Below are positions 55,259 to 64,000 of a stretch of DNA of 64,000 nt, piece after piece. The translations under genes were made by a program, and so were the position numbers. Each line of letters begins with the position of its first letter. Positions within the stretch are counted from its first letter, which is position 1. Source of the DNA: Hofstenia miamia (Eukaryota; Xenacoelomorpha; Acoela); assembly GCA_004352715.1 (NCBI GenBank), contig SCFE01000100.1, forward strand, positions 1,713,747 through 1,777,746, given 5' to 3'. The notes beneath the pieces are model-generated. The model made no database searches and was not told where the DNA came from. It was given only the letters and a program-made list of their open reading frames with translations.

Positions 55259-55620
55259 TATATATATACACCTGACTTCAAGAAGGGTCCAAGTCCATCC
55301 CCTAAGTTTCGGAGAGAAATCGAAAAAACTGTGTTTTTGATTTTTTTAAAATTAAGAATCCTTTTCCATAACATTAGAACTCATCTCTGGAAGTACTGAT
55401 ATGTGAAAAAATGAATATATGTAAATTTCTTAGTGTTTAGAGGATGTTGAAATGTTTGGTCTTGCGCCCTCTTTGAAAACATACCCTAATCAAGAATGAG
55501 CATCTCATTTTAAGATTACTATGGTCGCTAAAATATGTAGTGAACGATAACGTTTGTGTATTGTGTATACATATTTGTAATTTAGCAGTAAAAGAAACTT
55601 ACAATCCAAGAAAAATATAT
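55259..55620. other. Non-coding stretch
   Basis: Begins with (TA)n then CACCTGACTTCAAGAAGGGT; GGTCCAAGT at about 55288 has an inverted match (ACTTGGACC) near 56100, too short to define an element. Confidence 0.35.
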
Positions 55621-55634
55621 ACAAAATGAGATGC

Positions 55635-56057
55635 TTAATCCTCATAATCAGAATTTTCCTCAAACAGTTGATGGCTCGAGGTGACGAGGGCATCGATTTC
55701 CGCTCCTGTTGCGCTATTCAGATATTTTTTTAACCAATCTAACCGGAATACTCCCGGTATAACAGGGTGGGGCGGGAATGTTGGTTTTGCATTTGCTTCA
55801 GGAGTGTAAAACGAGATCTGTTTAAACCCCATCATACTTTTCGAGATATCTATCTCGAATCTGTGTTCTTTGAAAAACTGCTTGCATTCCGACACCAGAT
55901 ATTTTTCGTGTTTGTTTTTAACCGTTTGCTTAAAAAATTTGGAAAAATGGCCTCGAAAGTCCTTTATCATTGTTCGATCCACCCTGATCACTTCGAATGA
56001 TAATTCGAGCATGTCATTTAAATCCACTCGATAACTTCCTTTATCCTTTTTTCGCGA
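55635..56057 (-). CDS. Unidentified ORF of 130+ codons
   Basis: Open on the minus strand from an upstream TGA (near 56060) to TAA at 55635; no ATG at the start, so the first Met codons are internal (for example MLELSFEVIRV). Composition is clearly coding-like: charged, with blocks DFRGHFSKFFKQTVKNKHEK, CKQFFKEHRFEIDISKSMMG, PTFPPHPVIPGVFRLDWLKK, and an acidic tail EENSDYED. It may be the last exon of a host gene or a fragment of a mobile or viral element gene. I do not recognise the family. Confidence 0.45.
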   Translation of the reverse strand, partial: SRKKDKGSYRVDLNDMLELSFEVIRVDRTMIKDFRGHFSKFFKQTVKNKHEKYLVSECKQFFKEHRFEIDISKSMMGFKQISFYTPEANAKPTFPPHPVIPGVFRLDWLKKYLNSATGAEIDALVTSSHQLFEENSDYED

Positions 56058-56059
56058 TC

Positions 56060-56784
56060 ACAATTGAAAGATTTTTATAAGTGGTCCCCAAGCCATGGTT
56101 ACTTGGACCAGCAAGGTCTTAAAAGAAACTCAAATTTCAAGTTTGTAAACTCATTCAGTCATAAAGTAGAAAGTCCCTTGCATATTTGCAGGGAAAGACA
56201 CTAGAAGAGACAGTTTCAGGGGACAAAATTACTTTTGGGAAGTGGTCAAAATAACCCAGGTTTACGGTATTATAAACCGAATAATAGTATGAATTCGACT
56301 ATAAATTAATTTATATAGATGTATTTATCATTATCAATAGTCGAAATGCGACACTTTTCAGTTGTGTTCTGTTAAATGTATTATCCATAAGCATCCTAAT
56401 AAAAGTTTAGCTACGATTTTTTTGAATCTGTAAACCTTATGCTTTCTTCTACAGAGCGTGCTTCAGTGGTTTTAGATACTTGAACATATATACATGTTGG
56501 CAGTTATTACCCTGAGTTCTGGTCTGATTGCTTGTTTATATTCACAATTTTATAAAATCAATATATTTTATTTATAAGAGCAGACCTATTGTTCTAATAG
56601 TATATACACTATTGAGCTAATTTTTGTATTTTACAGGTTTTTCCAACTTTTTCGTGTCTTTGAATTTTAAAAATTCACTTGTCTCGTGATCAAATTTTTA
56701 AATTTGAGCTGTCTTTCGATATGATTTCAATTAAATCCAATAACTGCTCTTAAGCTTTTGACCAAAGCTGTATATGTATATACA
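56060..56784. other. AT-rich non-coding stretch
   Basis: No gene recognised. Confidence 0.4.
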
Positions 56785-58409
56785 CAGTGTCGTAGCCAAA
56801 AATATTTTAGCGATGGCAATGCTAATTTTGAATTTGTACAAATATGTTATAGTTAAACATATCTAGCTTATTTTCACCTAAAGTAGTATTTCATCTTATT
56901 ACTAACAATTTCAAGTCAATGCGTTCATAAACTAACTGATAAAAAAGGCAACTTTGACTTTTTTTAAGTGATAGGCCTACTACATGTAGTATTTTTAAGT
57001 GAAAACAAATATTTTTAGATTTTTTAGGTTACTAAAAAGATTTCTAATCAACAGTTTCAGTATTTATTTAATGTCATTGTGAAGATAAAGCAAACGCCAT
57101 CCATTATTGTCATCAACTCCGACTTTAGAAGCCTTATTACAAAAAGCTCATTATGCAGGTGCAGACAATATTTGCAGAGTTCCGACCATAGTTAAAAAAA
57201 GTTAAAAAATATCCTCAAAATAGAACTATATTACTTCTTCCAGAGTTTAAACTGTACGCAAACTTCATTTGGTGGAGTATTTAATAATTTTCCATAAGTG
57301 CTGATTACAGGTTCCATATCTTCGAAAAATATTTTGCCTATATTTGCAGTTATAAATAAATCTGAATAATAGTTCGAAGGTTTCCTGAGGTACTATCTAT
57401 TTCATAGATTTTACCAACGGGGTCATGTTTTCGTGTTTCTCAATGAATATAATATCGATTGCCGAGCCTAACCATGCACAAAAAATTAAAAATAAAGAAT
57501 GATTTGTATATTCAACAAATATTTCTGGTGTGTAAAACTCATCCTGTTCATACAAATTAGCAATTGTAAGAACGCAGGTATCCAGCTACAAGTTTCTTTA
57601 GATTCTGGCGATTCTTCTAAACTCCAACAGAAATTGGTGCAAAAATAGATAGGAAAACTAAGCAAGAAATCAATAAGGTCTAACATGATTTTCATTGCAA
57701 AATATAATATTTGAGTTAACTCAAAATCGTAAATTTTGGTGAAATGTATTTAATTGAAAAAACTATTTCATATTCAATTTTAAAATTATCTTAACCTGCG
57801 CAGGTTAGTTGGAATGGTTGGCTCAACCACTGGAAATCAATTTTTGATCATTCATTCTATTTCCTTCCAATTGTGGTTGGCCCATTTCCAAATATTTGTG
57901 TTCTTCAAATCAATCAGTAACTTCAATTTACTGCTACCAGCAAGAGGAAAAGGCATGCCTGACGACATCTCGCATTTAAAGCTACACCGCCACAAAGTAA
58001 CATTGGTTACTGTTATAGCAACTTGTCATATGTATATGTATACTAAGGATTTTTGTCAAACTGTTCTCAAGATTTTTGTGTTATACGCAGCGGAATTTCT
58101 TCCAAATTTATTTTGTGTACTATACTATGAGCAGAAAATTGGACGAAAACCGCCAGTATTGCACTCCGCTTTATAAAGTCAAACTAAACAACTGCTAGCG
58201 CAGATTGCATTCTTGTGGTTTAATTCTTTTGACAAAGCACAGAAAATAATATTTCACATTCTATTAATATTTCAAATTGTTTATATTACCATGGCATTAA
58301 TTTTCAAAACACATGAATTTATGTGTCCACAAGTCTGAAATTATATTTTTAAATGGAAATTTCAGAAAAAATATATTTTCGGAGGAGGGCCTCCTTGGTT
58401 ACGCCCCTG
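56785..58409. mobile_element. Possible hAT-type element, weak
   Basis: The left boundary CAGTGTCGTAGCCAA and the reverse complement of the right boundary CAGGGGCGTAACCAA match at 12 of 15 positions. No 8-bp target duplication is visible and the interior shows no recognisable transposase, so these may instead be two unrelated ends. Confidence 0.3.
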
Positions 58410-60129
58410 TATTCTTTTATTTATGTAAGTTAATTATAATAACGCTTTTCATTTAAATTCCGCATTACATGAGTTACTTCTATAGTGTACTTAATTAATA
58501 AAATACTGAAAGTATATAACAATTCATAACAGTTGTTTTAACATCTATTTCATTTCAGTAGATTTCAATATTAGCAACATGTTGACACTCGGTGAGGACC
58601 CGCTGTTGCATTTCTTTATAATAAATCAATTTAGTGGATGTACGGTAATTTTTATCTTCCCACTTCCTATATGATTCTTGAATAAACTCTTAGCACTTAG
58701 TAGCGAGACTGTTTCCTCCATCTATCTCAGTAATATAAGGTTTCCTATCAACACTTGCACTGTATTTTGATTTACACTTATTTTGGTGCATTTACTGATA
58801 ATAGGCCATTTCATGCTGTGTGTTATCGCACAGTGATTATTATTGCAGAAGGTTGTTTTTTAATTTATTCATAAAGTAAAGTTTACATTTTGCCACATTA
58901 ATTCAGATTGAATTAATATTGATTTTGAAGATAACTACTGCAAATGCATGCATACTGGAGATGTCAGTAAATGACGTTTAGTGTTGGCTTTCGAATGAAG
59001 AATCATCATCAATAAACAAGTTATTCTATATCTAATAAGCGACAGACTTTATAGTTTTAGTATTTTCCATGTATGCAGGCTCTAGGTTGCACACAGGACT
59101 CAATTTTTAAGTGGCTCAAAGGATTGAAATTGAACATATTAAATACAATTTAGTCAGTTTTAACTGAATTTAATTAAATTCGCAAAAAATTTAATTATAT
59201 AATTAATCTACTACGTTCACTTCGAGTAGATGTTTCATACTATTATTCTATTCAAACATAATGCGTTTTATATCCTTTCCATTTATTTTAACAGCATGGA
59301 GCTGTAAAAGCATGCGATTACCATAATCTTCACTAAAATTAAAATAATATCGATTAATGTGTTTCTCCTTTGTTTTGTGTGCCAAGCATTTTGCCGCAAT
59401 ATAAGTAATAAATTTAATGCAAGTCATACTTTATTTTAATTATAATTTTATGTATTTTCAATTTCAAAAGGTATTAATGCAGACATTATAAATTGCGCCT
59501 GAGTGTTTTTTTTGAAAAATTTTTAACAGGCGTTAGTGTACATTTTTCTATTAAATATATTTTACATCAATATCGGTTGAAATTAGAAGGCGTCTTCGGC
59601 ACACAGAGAAGTACCAGATTTAATAGTATTGGAAGAAGTGAAGCTTGGGTAAAAATGTTCGACATTGTTATTATTTTATTAAAGTATGGATTTGTTCGTT
59701 TGACAATTTTTCTGAAGCACTGTGATATGTGTAAATATGAAAAAAGATTTGCTTTGTTGCAGTAGCAAGATTTATTTTTTCAATTGTTTGAATGGTGTAT
59801 AAATAATTATTATTTTTATGAAAATAACAAACCCAAGGCCTTGAATATAACATTAAACCCGTGCCCATGGTGCGTCGTGTATCTAGCAGCAAGCTGGGTG
59901 CAAGTTTCTGTCGATCTGCAAGCTGTTGTTTCAGAAATTTGAATATATTTGTATTTTCTATAATTTTTCATCGTTCTTACCAGCATACATTTCGACTGAT
60001 GTTTAATGGGTATAATTTTTTATTGATTTTTTATACAATACTTGTTGTTATATTTGATTTATTCTGGGAAAAACCAAAATTCACAAACTACCTGTCAGTA
60101 AGTCCCTGCACTTTTGTGTATGTCGAAAG
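58410..60129. other. AT-rich non-coding stretch
   Basis: ORFs at 59493-59765 and 59861-60184 have no recognised domain; 59590-59650 reads as a short coding-like segment before a GTAAAA donor, too weak to call. Confidence 0.35.
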
Positions 60130-60289
60130 CAGTGGCGGATCCAGCTACTACTTGAAGGGGGGCGGTTTTCTAAAAAAAATTTAACGTACTCTTAAACGCA
60201 TTATTAAAGAATATAATTTTAAAATGATTTTTAATTCACATAACACATCAACAGATGAAAAAATCTATTTTAACAAACGTAAAGAATAA

Positions 60290-61552
60290 TTATATAAGGA
60301 AGTCTAATCTTCTATTTCCACTTGCTGCAAATTTATCAATAACAGTATCAATTGATAGTTGTATTTCTCTGTGAACATTCATTAATGCCAGACCAGATAG
60401 CCTATTTTCAGTCATAGTGGATCGCAGGTACGATTTCAGGCGCCTCAAAGTTGAAAATGATCTTTCCGCTGATGCTACTGTGGTTGGCAATGTAGCGCAA
60501 ATAATTAGCAATGTATGTAACGAAGGATAAACCATTGAATCACACGCCAAAAGGGCATCTACAGCATTTGTTGGTCTCTCCTCTTCTTTTTTTAAATTCC
60601 AAAACAATTTCCATCTCTCGAACTCAGAGCGAGTTTCACGAATTGCCATATCAATTGATCCAAACTCATTTAAATGATCAGAGTAAAATTCAGCAGTTTT
60701 ATCCAAATCAGTTATATTTGCGTTGATACAAATCGAGGGAATCAATCTGGATAGTGCAAAAATTTTAGTTTTATGTTTCGAGAACCGTGATTTCATTTCT
60801 TCTGTCAAATGTTCTAGAAATGGAATATACATGGAACGGCAAAAATACTGCTCGGCATTGTCATGTTGGATATTTGACCTATTAGTCTGTCTGTTGTTGG
60901 TTCGTGGTACTCGAATGTCAATATCCATAGAGTTGCATGTATTTAAAACATCGTTATACATTTCATGAAATTGTTCATTGCAAGATGTTCGCCAAACTTC
61001 AAGCTGGTGAATTGTAGCCTCGATTTGTGTGACTATATTGAATAAATCTATGTTGACTGTTTGCAGCATTACAGACAAACCTTTTGTTAAAGCCAAAACA
61101 CGAGTCATTATATTTATTGCAATGATAAATGAACACTTATGTATTGCTGCCAAGAGACAATTAGCCATTGCAGAAGTTTTTGAGTCATTCCAATTTGTAA
61201 TTTTTTCTAATGCAATGTTTATAGGATCAAGCAATATCAAAAATACATCCACCGCATCATGACGCTCAACCCAACTAGTTTCGCAAAGAGATTTGACTTT
61301 TGATAACTTGTGGCTATTATCTGCTTCGTCGATTACTTTGCTAAGTACAGATGTGCGCTTAGCTGATGCCTTAAAAAATGACCCTACTTGTTGAATCACT
61401 CCAAATGCATTTCGTATTTCAGGCAGTTTACACGCATTAATTAAAACCAAGTTCAAGCAGTGACTAGCACAATGCACAGGAATGGCGAGTGTGTTCCTGA
61501 GACAAAATGGCACCGACTCCCATAATTTCTGAGCTGTTAACACTTGCTCCAT
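60290..61552 (-). pseudogene. hAT transposase, C-terminal part (frameshifted)
   Basis: 420 codons. It joins the upstream ORF through a frameshift between about 61470 and 61530, where the HCASHCLNL block begins to read. The C-terminal hAT dimerisation region is clear: VASAERSFSTLRRLKSYLRS then RLSGLALMNVHREI. The middle contains the helical insertion and CETSWVERHDAVDVF. This type (ZMYM1/THAP12-like, DUF4371 plus hAT C-terminal) is common in animal genomes. Confidence 0.9.
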
Positions 61553-62786
61553 CCAATCCTATTCCAACAAGCGTACAATCTCTCAGCGGGGAATTGTCAA
61601 TTGCAGACTTTAATGCTGTTGCATAAGCCTTTCCACTGCATCGTGGTTCGATGTCACTTGATTCTGACCCATATATAGTTTGTAGTAAATCATAAAAACC
61701 TATGAATTGTTCTTTGATCATTTTACTAGTGGGACAAAAATAGCGGATAATTATACTAAGTTGTTCAACATGATTGATATCAGTTGTACCATCTGATATA
61801 ATAGTGTAAAATTTGGCAGCTTTTACAGTTTGTAATATGTGTTCTTTATACATGTCTCCTAGCAAATTAATAATTGTATTTTGAGGTGTTTTGCTTATGT
61901 AAGTTGCTCGAGATGATGATGAAGACAAGTGATTTTCCAATTGTTTATCTCCTGATTGTATTCGTAGTCGCAGAGTTTCTCGAAAATTTCCTTCATTTGT
62001 CAATGATAAGGCGTCATCAGCCTTTACTACCAGACAACCATCATCTCTATGCCCTCGCAAAGGTATATTTTGCCTTCCATGAAAAATTAGTGTTTCGATG
62101 ATTGGTCGTAATCGTTGGCGATTTTGTTCCACTTGAATTTTCCGTTGACTGTCCGCAATGTTCCTGATATCATTTTTCATAGGATTGGCCATAAAATGAA
62201 GAAAGTGTTGAGCGTTTAACTTCGAGTTAATGTGGTATTCCTTCTGTAAATGAGAAGTTAACGCACCGTCCTTTCCGGTTAATTTTGAAAAATTTGTCAA
62301 TGGTTTTGTAACTAATATGCCCAATTTTTGTTGGCTTTGATTATTTGCTGTGCCTGTTTGTTGGAAAAGAACACATATACGACATAAAACGCCTTTGCAC
62401 ACATCAGAATATGAGTAACAATTATCAATCGCTAATTGTTTGTGAGACAGATATCGCTTCTCCAACTTGCTTTGTTTACTATGTTCAGAAAAGGGAAAAA
62501 CATAGTTATTTGGCGGAACCCATGGATTTTTCAACAGTTCCAGTTTGAGATGGTTATCAATATTAGGAATTGCGATATAATTTCCAATATCTAAAGAGTG
62601 TGCAGTTACTTCTGTTAAATTTGATTGTGTTTCGATAGAGTTGCTCACGGAGGTATCTAGCGCTGTTTGGGTAGCGTTAGGTGAAATGAGTGACGTTGCC
62701 ATTGCCAATGAATCTTCCGGGTTGTTTGTAAACCGCAAAACACTTTGTTTCATCTTCTTTCTTTGTGGTGCTTCTGGCTCAGACAT
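61464..62786 (-). pseudogene. hAT transposase, N-terminal part (frameshifted)
   Basis: 440 codons from ATG at 62786 to a TAG at 61464. Residues about 80-200 form a TTF/BED-like zinc finger region (CKGVLCRICVLF, then ALTSHLQKEYHINS with His residues). The DUF4371 region has IISDGTTDINHVEQLS with the first catalytic Asp and GIGLDGASVNS with the second. After GAILSQEHTRHSCALC it terminates because of the frameshift. Otherwise intact, so this is a young inactivation. Confidence 0.9.
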
Positions 62787-62830
62787 TAGTTATCTAAAAT
62801 ATACCTACAGTCTTTGAATTCATAAGGCCA

Positions 62831-62904
62831 ATTAAATGTTTATTTGCATTTCTCTATCATATTGACATTCCTATGCGATAGAGAAGAGTAAATAAACATT
62901 TAAT
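62831..62904. repeat. Hairpin in the hAT 5' leader
   Basis: ATTAAATGTTTATTTGCATT at 62831 continues to CTCTATC and is mirrored by GATAGAG...AAATAAACATTTAAT at 62877-62904. That is a 28-bp stem with few mismatches and an 18-base loop, just upstream of the transposase start. Confidence 0.75.
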
Positions 62905-62969
62905 TGCATTAATGTTGTTATTATAATTAGCAACACAGACGTATTGTTATCTCATGATCTAGTGGCGTT

Positions 62970-63190
62970 CCGATATCTATGCTCATGATTTAATACACAG
63001 ATATCAGACTGTGTAGTGACGTTTCGATATCTTTAATTTATAATTGCGTATGTTGCGCAAAATGTATACATATAAATACCACCATAGATATATATACGCA
63101 TAGATATTGATATCTATGTATACAGGTATTATATTTCTATGGATATCACCATAGACATCGAATTCTATTTCGATATCTATGTATACCACA
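62970..63190. repeat. Cluster of ATATC/GATAT motifs in hAT subterminal region
   Basis: CGATATCTAT at 62971 and 63171, CGATATCTTT at 63025, TAGATATTGATATCTATG at 63101, and GGATATCACCATAG at 63141 recur in both orientations. Clustered motifs inside the ends are a usual place for hAT transposase binding. Confidence 0.45.
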
Positions 63191-63421
63191 ATGACGACAA
63201 CCTATAATTATGGACTTAACTATACCACAAGTAGAACTCCCTCATTACATTCCTATGATGCGGTTATTGATATTAGCAAGGCATGTTTATAACATGTCGT
63301 ATATTTTATAAATTTGTAACAACGAAAAAAACGATTTGTAATGTGTTGATTATTTTCACATTAAACAAATGTCTGAAGGGGGGGGGATCGCCCCCATCGC
63401 CCCCTACTGGATCCGCCACTG

Positions 63422-64000
63422 GTGTGTATACAATGTACACTGTACACATATCTCATATATCTGCAAAATCAAAGTGGATTGCGCTTTTTCTCAAAATGTC
63501 TGGGCCTCGGGCTATATGATAAGCTAATATATTTTTAATGTAGTAAACATAAAATGCTGAATTATATTTTCCATTGCATACATCACTAGTAAGCCCAAAT
63601 ATGTCCATTCTGCCAATGTTCAAATACTACACAAACGAAAGTTCAAAATGAACTAATTGAATGGTCAATTTAATGAGTCCATTTGGATGAATAAAATTTT
63701 AGCATTTAACAGGTAGTATGCATTCCTTAAAATAAACGATTGAATGTTAAGCAATCTTATAAACAATTCGTTCCCAAAATGGAGCTATAATAGTATAATA
63801 AACAAAATTAAAATGTCCAATTTTTATAATTCGCTAATATAATAAAATATTCAATATTATTAAAATTATGGAAATATTCTTTAATATATATTTTTAAGCA
63901 CAAATAACTAGCAATTTCAAATAAATCTACTCACGATGTTTGTGCACCTATAACGCCAAGTGCCGCAAACAGCATTTGTTTTAGTTATTAGCAAAACGCC
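63422..64000. other. AT-rich non-coding stretch
   Basis: No gene recognised. Confidence 0.4.

Larger units (their letters stand above)
60130..63421 (-). mobile_element. hAT transposon, nearly full length
   Basis: 3292 bp with perfect 15-bp inverted ends, CAGTGGCGGATCCAG, at 60130-60144 and 63407-63421, each followed inward by G-rich sequence. Encodes a transposase on the minus strand in two overlapping ORFs. I could not see an exact 8-bp target duplication. Another copy of its right end is at 26984. Confidence 0.85.

Noticed and set aside
57814-58176. 120-codon ORF inside the possible hAT at 56785
   Set aside because: No resemblance to hAT transposase or any family that I know; probably chance.
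60112-63430. Target duplication for the hAT at 60130
   Set aside because: The adjacent 8-mers do not match; a partial match (TTGTGTAT / GTGTGTAT) is offset from the left end by 8 bases and may be chance.

Overview
This is a stretch of AT-rich, repeat-dense animal nuclear DNA. The evidence is: spliced genes with GT-AG introns, a typical metazoan mixture of transposons (Ty3/gypsy LTR element, R4/Dong-like LINE, Penelope-like element, hAT, Tc1, mariner and pogo-like elements), long (TA)n tracts, and two short conserved eukaryotic genes (TIMM8 and DPY30). I cannot name the species. Three N runs of exactly 1000 bases, plus smaller gaps, show that this is a draft scaffold.

Layout. 1-22.5 kb: mostly non-coding DNA with small DNA transposons (hAT-type MITEs at 738 and 18045, mariner remnants at 1740-2482 and 6187-7066) and a few exon-like stretches with good splice signals (3751-3918 plus; 8741-8953 minus; 22501-22544 minus). 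22.98-24.58 kb: a decayed Tc1 element with inverted/direct repeat ends. 25.5-27.0 kb: nested hAT-type elements, one with a perfect 8-bp target duplication. 28.0-43.0 kb: a cluster of three or more copies of one Ty3/gypsy family. Copy A (plus) has gag, protease remnant, reverse transcriptase/RNase H, integrase and an extra third ORF; copy B is a plus-strand fragment; copy C (minus) has an intact 598-codon gag, a textbook -1 frameshift site, a primer-binding site and a complete LTR. 44.8-45.1 kb: a minus-strand exon-like ORF beside a motif that recurs as inverted repeats. 46.0-50.6 kb: an almost intact R4/Dong-like LINE in a (TAA)n microsatellite, with a tRNA-like 5' head, followed by two 3' fragments. 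51.0-53.0 kb: a pogo-like MITE and then TIMM8 and DPY30 on the same strand. 54.6-55.3 kb: a Penelope-like 3' end with inverted arms, each carrying a hammerhead-ribozyme-like core. 55.6-56.05 kb: an unidentified 130-codon ORF. 60.1-63.4 kb: an almost complete hAT transposon with one frameshift.

The host genes supported with confidence are TIMM8 (mitochondrial intermembrane-space chaperone) and DPY30 (COMPASS/MLL histone H3K4 methyltransferase core subunit). Both start immediately after a strong 3' splice acceptor, which fits either non-coding first exons or spliced-leader trans-splicing. Everything else with long ORFs is transposon-derived. The most unusual items are the ribozyme-bearing inverted arms of the Penelope-like element, the unidentified third ORF in the gypsy element, the tRNA-like head on the LINE, and the TIMM8-DPY30 arrangement.
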